This document shows positions 15,893 to 23,719 of a stretch of DNA of 64,000 nucleotides, piece after piece. Every line of letters starts with the position of its first letter. Within the stretch, counting starts at the first letter, position 1. The position numbers were made by a program, and so were the translations under genes. A model generated the notes under the pieces. It was not told the DNA's origin, ran no database searches, and worked only from the letters and a program-made list of their open reading frames with translations. This DNA comes from Anaerolineales bacterium (GTDB lineage: Bacteria; Chloroflexota; Anaerolineae; JAAEKA01): contig JACKBI010000020.1 in assembly GCA_020634615.1 (NCBI GenBank), positions 57,348 to 121,347 on the forward strand. Direction: 5' to 3'.

Positions 15893-16870
15893 ATGCAACT
15901 CGGTAGCAAAGCGGGCTATGCGCCGGCCACCATGCCGCTGCGCAACGTCTTCGGCGAAGCGCTGCTGGATGTCGCGACCGACAACCCGCGCGTCGTCGTG
16001 CTGGATGGCGACCTGGGCAACTCGACCATGGCCGAGACCGTGCGCAAGGCATACCCGGAGCGCTTCTTCAACCTCGGCATCGCGGAGAGCAACCTGGTGG
16101 GCGTAGGCGCTGGCCTGGCAGCCTGCGGCCTGATTCCCTGGATCACCAGCTTTTCCTCGTTTCTGCTCTGCAACGCCTACGACCAGATCCGGCTGGCCAT
16201 CGCGCTCTCCAACATCAACGCCAAGGTGCTGGGCAGCCACGGCGGGATCACGCTGGGCAAGGACGGCCCGACACAGATGGGCATCGAGGATTTCGCGCTG
16301 GTCGGTGGGCTGCCGACCTTCACCATGCTGGTGCCCAGCGACCCGGTGTCGATGCGGGCGCTCGTCAAACTGGCGACCGATCACGTCGGGCCGGTGTGGC
16401 TGCGTTCCAGCCGCCTGCCGCTGCCAGTGATCTACGACGAAGAAAGCACCTTCAAGATCGGCCAGGCCAACATCGTGCGCCAGGGCGACGATGTGGCCAT
16501 CATCGCCTGCGGAATCATGACGGCGATCGCGCTGGACGCCGCCGCTGACCTGGCGGCTGAAGGAATCGAAGCGCGAGTCATCGACCTGCTCAGCCTGCGC
16601 CCGCTGGACGTGGACACCATCGTCGCCGCGGCGCGCGATACCGGCGCGGTGGTCACGGCTGAGGAGCATCTGCTGACCGGCGGCATGGGCAGCAACGTCG
16701 CGCGCGTCATCGCCCAGCATCACCCAGTCCCAATGCGCTTCGTCGGCCTGGCCGACACCTACACCGAGTCCGCCGATCCCGCCGATCTGTTGGTCAAGTA
16801 TCATCTGACGGCGGACGACATCGCAGCGGCGGCGCGGGACGCGGTGGCGGCGAAGCGGGCGCAAGGGTAG
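15893..16870 (+). CDS. Transketolase, C-terminal subunit
   Basis: A 325-residue protein carrying the pyrimidine-binding and C-terminal domains of transketolase. Visible motifs are VVVLDGDLGNSTM, RFFNLGIAESNLVGVGAGLA (the catalytic Glu), the active-site stretch SHGGITLGKDGPTQMGIED, and a C-terminal EEHLLTGGMGSNVARV. It pairs with the preceding subunit to form the active enzyme. A dedicated split transketolase beside a sugar isomerase and a sugar kinase points to a pathway-specific ketol transfer or cleavage rather than housekeeping pentose metabolism. Confidence 0.94.
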   Translation: MQLGSKAGYAPATMPLRNVFGEALLDVATDNPRVVVLDGDLGNSTMAETVRKAYPERFFNLGIAESNLVGVGAGLAACGLIPWITSFSSFLLCNAYDQIRLAIALSNINAKVLGSHGGITLGKDGPTQMGIEDFALVGGLPTFTMLVPSDPVSMRALVKLATDHVGPVWLRSSRLPLPVIYDEESTFKIGQANIVRQGDDVAIIACGIMTAIALDAAADLAAEGIEARVIDLLSLRPLDVDTIVAAARDTGAVVTAEEHLLTGGMGSNVARVIAQHHPVPMRFVGLADTYTESADPADLLVKYHLTADDIAAAARDAVAAKRAQG

Positions 16871-16966
16871 GAGAGAAAAAAGGGAAAGGAAGGAAAAGAG
16901 AGAAACCCGGAAGATCCCGACAATGTCCGGCTTTCCCTTCTTTCCCCTCCTCTCTCCGACGAACGA
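16868..16966. repeat. Purine/pyrimidine tandem-repeat hairpin
   Basis: The left arm (about 16868-16912) is GGGAAAGGAAGGAAAAG-like. The right arm (about 16927-16966) is CTTTCCCTTCTTTCCCCTCC-like, so the arms are complementary. It fills the spacer before the SAF-domain gene. Confidence 0.65.
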
Positions 16967-16975
16967 GGTTGCATC

Positions 16976-18259
16976 ATGCTTTTCGAGAAACTCCAACAAC
17001 GTCAAGCCACCAACACCCCCATTCGCATTGGCGCGCACGGCGCGGGGTGGATGGGCAGCGGGTTCGTGGCGCAGGTTGAGCACGTGGTCGGCATGGAGGT
17101 GTCCGTGCTGGCTGATGCCGATATCGATCTGGCGCGCCAGGCGTTTGCGGCGGTCGGCATCGCGCCCGCCGCCATCGTAGAATGCGCCGCTCCCGGCCCG
17201 GCCATGGATGCTCTGCGCGCCGGCAAGCGAGTCGTGACGAACGATCTCAGCCTGCTGGCGCGGGTCGATGCAGTGGACATTGTTACCGATGTAACGCCGT
17301 CGCCGGCCAGTGGCGCATCGGTGGCGTTGGCCGGCATCGAGCATGGCAAGGATGTGGTGCTGGTCAATATCGAGGCAGATGTCACCGTCGGGCGCATCCT
17401 CAAGAAACTGGCACAGGATGCCGGCGTGCTGTACAGCGTCTCATCGGGCGACGAGCCGGGCTGCCTGATGGAGCTGTGGGAGTATGTGCACATGCTGGGC
17501 TTCGAGCCGATCGTCATCGGCAAGGGCAAGAACAACCCGCTGGACCCCAGCGCCACGCCCGACACGGTCGCCGAAGCGGCTCGCATGGCCGGCAAGGACG
17601 CTTACCAGACCGCCAGTTACGTCGATGGCAGCAAGACCATGTTCGAGATGACCTGCGCGGCCAACGCGACCGGCTGCTTACCGATGCGACGCGGCATGGC
17701 CGGCCCCGATGCGACGATGGAAACGGTGACGGGCATCTTCTCACTGGTCGAGGACGGCGGCATCACGCCGCGTCCCGGCACGGTGGACTTCGTGCAGGGC
17801 AAGGCCATGGCCGGCGGCGTCTTCGTCACCTGCCGCGTGCATGACGCCCGCATCGCCGACGACTTGAAATATCTCAAGGTGGGCAACGGCAAATACTCGA
17901 CCTTCTTCCGACCCTACCACCTCTGGTTCATCGAGGCACCCATCAGCTTCGCCGAGGCCTATTTCGACCGCAAGGTGACGCTGGCGCCGCTGGATCGCCC
18001 TGTGGCCGAGAGCATGGCTGTGGCCAAGCGCGCTCTGCAGCCGGGCGACCTGCTGGACGACTTCGGCGGCTACTCCTTCTACGGCGTGATGGACCGGGCC
18101 GAGGTCGCGGCGGATCTCAACGCCCTGCCCACCGGCCTCGCCCCCGGCGCACGCGTTGTACAGCCGGTAACCGCCGGAGAGGTGATCCGCTGGAACGATG
18201 TGGCACTGGACGAAGCCAGCGCCGTGGTGCGGCTGCGGCGAATGCAGGATGATCTTTGA
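16976..18259 (+). CDS. SAF-domain NAD(P)-dependent oxidoreductase (homoserine-dehydrogenase-like)
   Basis: A 427-residue protein. Residues 20-150 form a Rossmann domain (IRIGAHGAGWMGSGFVAQVE) like that of homoserine dehydrogenase. The middle part contains VSSGDEPGCLMELWEYVHMLG and GKGKNNPLDPSATPDTV. The last 90 residues resemble a SAF domain (LAPLDRPVAESMAVAKRALQPGDLLDDFGG). Such proteins are found beside sugar and polyol catabolism genes and act on small hydroxy substrates. The substrate here is unknown. It precedes an acetoin-dehydrogenase-like complex, to which it may supply an alpha-hydroxyketone; that link is inference. Confidence 0.82.
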   Translation: MLFEKLQQRQATNTPIRIGAHGAGWMGSGFVAQVEHVVGMEVSVLADADIDLARQAFAAVGIAPAAIVECAAPGPAMDALRAGKRVVTNDLSLLARVDAVDIVTDVTPSPASGASVALAGIEHGKDVVLVNIEADVTVGRILKKLAQDAGVLYSVSSGDEPGCLMELWEYVHMLGFEPIVIGKGKNNPLDPSATPDTVAEAARMAGKDAYQTASYVDGSKTMFEMTCAANATGCLPMRRGMAGPDATMETVTGIFSLVEDGGITPRPGTVDFVQGKAMAGGVFVTCRVHDARIADDLKYLKVGNGKYSTFFRPYHLWFIEAPISFAEAYFDRKVTLAPLDRPVAESMAVAKRALQPGDLLDDFGGYSFYGVMDRAEVAADLNALPTGLAPGARVVQPVTAGEVIRWNDVALDEASAVVRLRRMQDDL

Positions 18260-18400
18260 GCGGCGCGTTTCCGCGGCAGCGGCGTCCCAACCGCGGAGTC
18301 GGCATCCTCAGATGCCGGCGGCGCGCGTGGAACGTTCGCATCTGGGGATACGAACTCCGCAGTGGTAGCATCCTGACCCTTGACATTTCTGAGCACGATC

Positions 18401-19360
18401 ATGACCCTAACCCCTGAACGACAACGCGACCTGCTGCGCCAGATGTGGCTGATCCGCGCCTTCGAAGAGAAGGCCGAGAACCTGTACGCGCAAGGCAAGA
18501 TCCACGGCACGATGCACCTGAGCATCGGCATGGAAGCCTCGGCCGTCGGTGCGGTGGCCGCGTTGCAGCCCGACGACTACATCCTCAGCACCCATCGCGG
18601 CCACGGCCATTGCATCGCCAAGGGGGCTGATCTGGACCGCATGATGGCAGAGTTCATGGGCAAGGAAACGGGCTACTGCCGCGGCCGCGGCGGCTCCATG
18701 CACATCGCTGACGTGGCCGGCGGCAACCTGGGCGCCAACGGCGTCGTGGCCGGCGGCATCCCCATCGCAGTTGGTGTCGGTCTAAGTCAGAAAATGCAGG
18801 GGACGGGACGAGTCTGTCTCTGTTTCTTTGGCGACGGCGCGGCCAACAGCGGACCATTTCACGAGGCGCTCAACATGGCGGCCATCTGGACGCTGCCGGT
18901 AGTGTTCGTCTGTGAGAACAACCAGTACGCCATGTCCTACCCGGCCAGCAAGGCCTTTGCCATCCCGCGCATCTCCGACCGGGCGGCGGGCTATGGCATG
19001 CCGGGCGAGACGGTTGACGGCAACGATCTGAACGCTGTCTACGCGGCGGTCAGCCGGGCGGTGGAACGGGCGCGCGCCGGGGAAGGTCCGTCGCTGGTGG
19101 AGAACGTCACCTATCGCTGGCGCGGCCACTCCAAGAGCGACGCCAACCGCTATCGCAGCCGCGAGGAGATCGAGGCATGGAAGGAGAAAGACCCTATCGC
19201 GCGCTTTGAACGCTGGCTGGCGCAGGCGATCAGCCTCAGCGAGCCTGACGCACGCGCAGTTGAGCAGGCAGCGTATGCCGCGATCGAGGCCGCAGTTGCC
19301 TTTGCTGACGCCAGCCCTGAGCCTGACCTGGCCGCCATTGAGGAAGGTGTCTATGCGTGA
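18401..19360 (+). CDS. Thiamine-dependent dehydrogenase E1 alpha subunit (acetoin dehydrogenase-like)
   Basis: A 319-residue E1 alpha subunit of the 2-oxoacid/acetoin dehydrogenase family. GKETGYCRGRGGSMHIADV and GANGVVAGGIPIAVGVGLS are typical of acetoin dehydrogenase AcoA. GDGAANSGPFHEALNMA followed by FVCENNQYAMS is the TPP-binding motif. The ATG at 18401 starts the family-like sequence; a TTG at 18380 would add seven residues. With E1 beta and E2 it would convert a 2-oxoacid or an acyloin to acyl-CoA. Overlap with E1 beta is 8 nt. Confidence 0.92.
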   Translation: MTLTPERQRDLLRQMWLIRAFEEKAENLYAQGKIHGTMHLSIGMEASAVGAVAALQPDDYILSTHRGHGHCIAKGADLDRMMAEFMGKETGYCRGRGGSMHIADVAGGNLGANGVVAGGIPIAVGVGLSQKMQGTGRVCLCFFGDGAANSGPFHEALNMAAIWTLPVVFVCENNQYAMSYPASKAFAIPRISDRAAGYGMPGETVDGNDLNAVYAAVSRAVERARAGEGPSLVENVTYRWRGHSKSDANRYRSREEIEAWKEKDPIARFERWLAQAISLSEPDARAVEQAAYAAIEAAVAFADASPEPDLAAIEEGVYA

Positions 19361-20339
19361 GCTGAGCTACCTCGAGGCGATCCGCGAGGCGTTGCAACAG
19401 GAGATGCGGCGTGATCCGCGCGTCTTCGTCATCGGCGAAGACGTGGGCGTCTACGGCGGCGCATTCGGCGTCACCCGCGGGCTGGTGGAGGAGTTCGGCG
19501 AGCAACGGATCATCGATACGCCCATCAGCGAACTGGGCATCGCCGGCGCCATCACCGGTGCGGCGCTGACAGGGATGCGGCCGGTGGGCGAGATTATGTT
19601 CATGGATTTCACCACACTGGCCATCGAGCAACTGGTCAACCAGGCGGCCAAGATCCGCTTCATGTTTGGCGGCACAGCCACCGTGCCGTTCGTGCTGCGC
19701 TGTCCCGCCGGTTCAGGCACCGGTGCGGCTGCCCAGCATTCCCAGAGCCTGGAAAACTGGTTCGTCCACGTGCCCGGCCTGAAGGTTGTGATGCCTTCCA
19801 CGCCCTACGACGCCAAGGGGCTGTTGCTGGCCGCCATCCGCGACGACAACCCGGTCATCTTCGTGGAGCAGAAGTTGCTCTACAAGACGCGCGGACCTGT
19901 GCCGGAAGAGGACTACACCGTTCCGCTGGGCAAGGCAGACATCAAACGTGCCGGCCGCGACCTGACCATCGTCGCCACCGGTGTCATGGTGGCGCGCGCA
20001 CTGGAGGCGGCTGAGCAGTTGGCACGCGAGGGCATCGAGGTCGAGGTGGTGGATCCGCGCACCCTCAAGCCGCTGGACGCGGAGCTAATTATCCAGTCCG
20101 TCAGCAAGACCGGCCGGGTGCTCATCGTTCACGAGGCTGCCCGAACCGGCGGCTACGGCGGCGAACTGGCGGCCATCATCGCCGAAAGCGAAGCCTTCGA
20201 CTATCTGGATGCGCCCATCGTGCGTCTGGCCGGGCGCGACATGCCCATTCCCTACAACCGCACGCTGGAATACCACACGGTGCCGCAGGTGGAGAACATC
20301 GTCGAAGCGGCGCGCCAACTTGCGCAGGGCAGGGTGTGA
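19353..20339 (+). CDS. Thiamine-dependent dehydrogenase E1 beta subunit
   Basis: A 328-residue E1 beta subunit. IGEDVGVYGGAFGVTRGL, RIIDTPISELGIAGAITGAALTG and the GGTATVPFVLRCPAGSG segment match acetoin/pyruvate dehydrogenase beta chains, which complete the active site with E1 alpha. The ATG at 19353 lies inside the end of E1 alpha and is preceded by GAGGAAGG; longer in-frame starts lie deep inside the alpha gene and were rejected. It is followed 1 nt later by the E2 gene. Confidence 0.94.
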   Translation: MRELSYLEAIREALQQEMRRDPRVFVIGEDVGVYGGAFGVTRGLVEEFGEQRIIDTPISELGIAGAITGAALTGMRPVGEIMFMDFTTLAIEQLVNQAAKIRFMFGGTATVPFVLRCPAGSGTGAAAQHSQSLENWFVHVPGLKVVMPSTPYDAKGLLLAAIRDDNPVIFVEQKLLYKTRGPVPEEDYTVPLGKADIKRAGRDLTIVATGVMVARALEAAEQLAREGIEVEVVDPRTLKPLDAELIIQSVSKTGRVLIVHEAARTGGYGGELAAIIAESEAFDYLDAPIVRLAGRDMPIPYNRTLEYHTVPQVENIVEAARQLAQGRV

Positions 20340-20340
20340 C

Positions 20341-21618
20341 ATGGCTGTTCCGGTGATCCTGCCCAAGATGGAGATGTCTCAGGAAAACGCGACCATCACC
20401 GAATGGCTGACGGTTGAGGGCGAGACCGTGCGCAAGGGCCAGCCGCTGCTGATGGTCGAAACCGACAAGGTCAGCGTTGAGATCGAGTCGCCGGCCGACG
20501 GCATACTGGCTGGCATCCGCTTTGGCGCGCAAGAGACCGTGCCCGTCACCACCGTCATCGCACAGATACTGGCGCCAGGCGAAGAATTAGGTGCGGTTGA
20601 AGACCCAGACGGGCAGGCTGTTTCATTGAAAACGCAAGAATTCGCTCTGCCGGCCGATGACAGGGTCGTCACCCCGGTAGCCAGGCGAATGGCGACTGAA
20701 CTGGGAGTTGATCTGAACGCTGTGTCCGGCAGCGGACCGGGCGGCCGCGTGGTCAAGGCTGATGTCGAGGCTGCCGCGTCAGCGACCGGGCCGCGTGGCC
20801 TGCGAGCCAGCCCAGCGGCTCGCCGTTTGGCGCGCGCCGGCGGCATCGATCTGGCTGCTGTGCCGGGCAGCGGGCCGCGCGGTCGGGTTCAGGCGGCGGA
20901 TGTGCAAGCGCTGTTGGCACAGTCCACCGCTGAATCGCCGGCCGACGAGCTGATTCCGTTCGCCGGAATGCGCGCGACGATCGCCAGACGTATGACCGAG
21001 AGCTACCAGCGCGCGCCGCACATCCACCTGCGGGCGACTGCCGATGTCAGCGCCGTCGAGGCGACCCGCCGGCGGCTGTCGGAACTGGGCGACGAGAAGA
21101 TCACGTTCACCGTGATGCTGGTCAAGGTGTGCGCCTGGGCGCTGTGCCATCATCCGCGCGTCAACGCGACCGTGACCGACGCTGGTATGCAGCTTTGCGC
21201 CGATGTGAATGTCGGTGTGGCCGTCTCGCTGCCAGAGGGGTTGATCGTGCCAGTGATCCGCCAGGCTGACCAGCGCTCCCTCAGCGATTTGGCACGAGCC
21301 TTGAACGACCTGACGGTGCGAGCGCGTGCCGGCACTCTGACACCGGCAGACGTGGCTGACGGCAGCTTTACGCTAACCAATTTGGGCATGTTTGGCGTCG
21401 AGTCCTTCGACCCGATCCTAAATCCGCCGCAGGCAGCGATTCTGGGTGTTGGCGCGCCTGTACGGACGGCAACCGAGGTTGGCGATCAGGTCGTCTTCCG
21501 GCCGCGTGTACAGCTTACCCTGGGCGCAGATCACCGGGCGCTGGATGGCGCAATCGCAGCCCAGTTCCTGGCTGACCTGGTAGCCGCATTGGAGCAGCCG
21601 GAGCTGATGTTGTTGTGA
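20341..21618 (+). CDS. Dihydrolipoamide acyltransferase (E2) with two peripheral-subunit-binding domains
   Basis: A 425-residue E2 core enzyme. Residues 1-78 form a lipoyl domain, with the modified lysine in VETDKVSVE. Two consecutive E3-binding domains follow: VTPVARRMATELGVDLNAV...GRVVKADV (about 115-148) and RASPAARRLARAGGIDLAAV...GRVQAADV (about 160-195). The catalytic domain ends with DHRALDGA, the active-site His motif of CoA acyltransferases. Two binding domains in one E2 are unusual. No E3 (lipoamide dehydrogenase) gene is nearby, so E3 must come from elsewhere. Confidence 0.93.
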   Translation: MAVPVILPKMEMSQENATITEWLTVEGETVRKGQPLLMVETDKVSVEIESPADGILAGIRFGAQETVPVTTVIAQILAPGEELGAVEDPDGQAVSLKTQEFALPADDRVVTPVARRMATELGVDLNAVSGSGPGGRVVKADVEAAASATGPRGLRASPAARRLARAGGIDLAAVPGSGPRGRVQAADVQALLAQSTAESPADELIPFAGMRATIARRMTESYQRAPHIHLRATADVSAVEATRRRLSELGDEKITFTVMLVKVCAWALCHHPRVNATVTDAGMQLCADVNVGVAVSLPEGLIVPVIRQADQRSLSDLARALNDLTVRARAGTLTPADVADGSFTLTNLGMFGVESFDPILNPPQAAILGVGAPVRTATEVGDQVVFRPRVQLTLGADHRALDGAIAAQFLADLVAALEQPELMLL

Positions 21619-21640
21619 ACGCGCGGCCGACATCCCAACC

Positions 21641-21670
21641 TGTTTCCCTCATTTCCCTTGTTTCCCTTCC
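21641..21670. repeat. Octanucleotide tandem repeat
   Basis: Units TTTCCCTC, ATTTCCCTTG and TTTCCCTT in the spacer before the next TIM-barrel gene. Confidence 0.6.
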
Positions 21671-21704
21671 ACCTCCCATCAGTCTCTAAGAAAGGAATCC
21701 TATC

Positions 21705-22667
21705 ATGCGAATCGGCGTATTTACCGCCCTCTGGGGCAATCTGAGTTTTGAGCAGGCATTGGACACCGCCGCCGCGGCGGGCGTCACCGCGGTGGAGATC
21801 GGCGCGGGCGGCTATCCTGGCAGCCCGCACTGTCCGGTGGACGACCTGCTGGCCAGCGAAGCAGCACGCAGCACGTATCTCGACGCGATCCACAGCCGCG
21901 GCCTGATGCTGAGCGCGTTGAGCATCCACGACAACCCGGTGCATCCCGATCCGGCAGTTGCAGCGGCTGCGGATGCCACCTTCCAGAAGGCTGTGCGACT
22001 GGCCGCGCTGCTGAATGTCCCGGTGATCAACGCCTTTTCCGGGCTGCCAGCCGGCGCACCGGGCGATGTCATGCCAAACTGGGTCACCTGCCCATGGCCG
22101 CCCTACAACCTGGAAATGCTGGACTACCAGTGGAACCAGGTGACGATCCCATACTGGACCAAAGCTGGCGCGTTCGCAGCGGAGCACGGCGTCAAGGTCG
22201 CGTTTGAGATGCACCCCGGTATGCTGGTCTACAACGTGGAGACGCTGCTGAAGCTGCGCGCGGCTGTCGGTCCGGTGCTGGGCTGCAACTTCGATCCCAG
22301 CCACCTGTGGTGGAACGGCGTGGACCCGGTAGCGGCCATCCGCGCGCTGGGCGATGCCATCTTCCACGTCCACGGCAAGGACGTGATGGTGGATCACCTC
22401 AACGTGGCGGTCAACGGCTGCAACGACAACAAACCCTACGGCGAGATTTCAGCGCGCGCCTGGACCTTCCGCAGCATCGGCTACGGGCACGACGCCAAGG
22501 CGTGGAAGGATATCGTCAGTGCGCTACGGCTGGTGGGCTACGACTATGTCATCTCCATCGAGCACGAAGATGCCATGATGTCGCAGGCCGAGGGTCTTGC
22601 CAAGGGTGTGGCGTTGCTCAAGGAAGCGGGCATCTTTGAGTCGGCCGGTGAGATGTTCTGGGCATGA
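21705..22667 (+). CDS. Sugar phosphate isomerase/epimerase-family TIM barrel
   Basis: A 320-residue xylose-isomerase-like TIM barrel. VKVAFEMHPGMLVYN, LGCNFDPSHLWWNGVDP, IFHVHGKD and YVISIEHEDAMM provide the usual Glu, Asp, His and Glu metal-site positions. The sequence is close in type to the protein at 30504-31544. It probably isomerises or epimerises a free sugar or sugar acid; substrate unknown. AAAGGAA precedes the ATG. It ends the dehydrogenase block and precedes a regulator gene with its own promoter. Confidence 0.88.
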   Translation: MRIGVFTALWGNLSFEQALDTAAAAGVTAVEIGAGGYPGSPHCPVDDLLASEAARSTYLDAIHSRGLMLSALSIHDNPVHPDPAVAAAADATFQKAVRLAALLNVPVINAFSGLPAGAPGDVMPNWVTCPWPPYNLEMLDYQWNQVTIPYWTKAGAFAAEHGVKVAFEMHPGMLVYNVETLLKLRAAVGPVLGCNFDPSHLWWNGVDPVAAIRALGDAIFHVHGKDVMVDHLNVAVNGCNDNKPYGEISARAWTFRSIGYGHDAKAWKDIVSALRLVGYDYVISIEHEDAMMSQAEGLAKGVALLKEAGIFESAGEMFWA

Positions 22668-22690
22668 CTTCGCGTAAGCACAATTCCAAT

Positions 22691-22742
22691 TTGACAGCCA
22701 AAACGAGTTCGGTATAATAGCGCCATACGACCAGTATACAGG
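22691..22742 (+). promoter_or_regulatory. Perfect consensus promoter with GTATAC operator-like site
   Basis: TTGACA (22691-22696), a 16-nt spacer, then TATAAT (22713-22718). Just downstream, CCAGTATACAGG (22731-22742) is nearly palindromic around GTATAC, which fits the GTnnAC-type core reported for many GntR/FadR-group operators. It precedes a FadR-type gene, so autoregulation is likely. Confidence 0.7.
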
Positions 22743-22841
22743 TTGCATTTCCCTTACCAACCAGGGATTAGCCAGATCCCCCTCACCAATCGGACCGTGC
22801 TACTGTTGCAGCGTTGCAGCGGAAAGTCGCCAGACACGAAC

Positions 22842-23543
22842 ATGGAAGTTCAGTCAAGCACACCATCCCTCGTGGCTACAATCGATTTTGACGCCGCCGA
22901 CCCCGCGGTACTCCTTAGAGACCGGGCCTATGATGAGATCAAGGCTGCCATTCGCCTTGGTCAGGTTCAACCCGGCCAACCCCTTTCAGAAACTCGTCTT
23001 TCCAAACAATTAGGCATTAGCCGCACGCCGGTGCGTGAGGCGTTGCAACTCCTCGCCCAAGAGGGCCTGGTTCAGGTCATCCCCGGGCGAGCCGTCACCG
23101 TCGCTGCACCGTCGCTACACGATGTGATGGACGCGATCCATGTTCGCTTCCTGATCGAGCCAGAGGTTGCCCGGCTGGCAGCCAAGCACATCAGCGACTC
23201 CTTGCTGGAGACTCTGCTGCAAGCGCAGCAAGGTCTGGACGCGGCCATCGAAAGCGGTGACCGCGCCGCGTGGTCACGGTCCGACAACGTCTATCACGAA
23301 ACAATCAGCGCCGGCTGCTCGAACCAGTTGCTGGCCGATCTGGCATTGCAAATGCGCAACCGGGTCTCCTATCTTTCCATCGACGCCCAGGGCAACTGGG
23401 AGCGGCTGGTGATCTGTACGGGAGAGCATCGGCAGGTTGTTGAAGCTATTGCACGCCACGACTCCGAAGAAGCTGCTCTGCTGATGCGCCAGCACATCGA
23501 GGCCTATCGCGAGAGCATCATCCGCAGGCTAAGCCATCGCTAG
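22842..23543 (+). CDS. GntR-family transcriptional regulator, FadR type (FCD domain)
   Basis: A 233-residue regulator. Residues 25-95 form the winged helix (RAYDEIKAAIRLGQVQPGQ, KQLGISRTPVREALQLLAQEGLV). The C-terminal 140 residues form a helical FCD ligand-binding domain with metal-ligand-type residues (DNVYHETI, TGEHRQVVEAI). Such proteins commonly control uptake or catabolism of organic acids and sugars. It stands directly before the sugar ABC transporter and probably regulates it. The ATG at 22842 is preferred to a TTG at 22743 that lies at the presumed transcription start. Confidence 0.92.
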   Translation: MEVQSSTPSLVATIDFDAADPAVLLRDRAYDEIKAAIRLGQVQPGQPLSETRLSKQLGISRTPVREALQLLAQEGLVQVIPGRAVTVAAPSLHDVMDAIHVRFLIEPEVARLAAKHISDSLLETLLQAQQGLDAAIESGDRAAWSRSDNVYHETISAGCSNQLLADLALQMRNRVSYLSIDAQGNWERLVICTGEHRQVVEAIARHDSEEAALLMRQHIEAYRESIIRRLSHR

Positions 23544-23719
23544 CGCCTGCCCGACGACTGAAGCCTGCACCATAGCCATTTTCATTTCAGACCTCGCACG
23601 TTGCAGGCCCGAGATACTGTGACAGCCACAAGGAGGTGGTCAAAGAACTGTCGCCAAATCCTTCCCCTACCGACAATCGCACGTTCGAAACCTTCAATTA
23701 CTCTTAAGGAGGAGTACAC

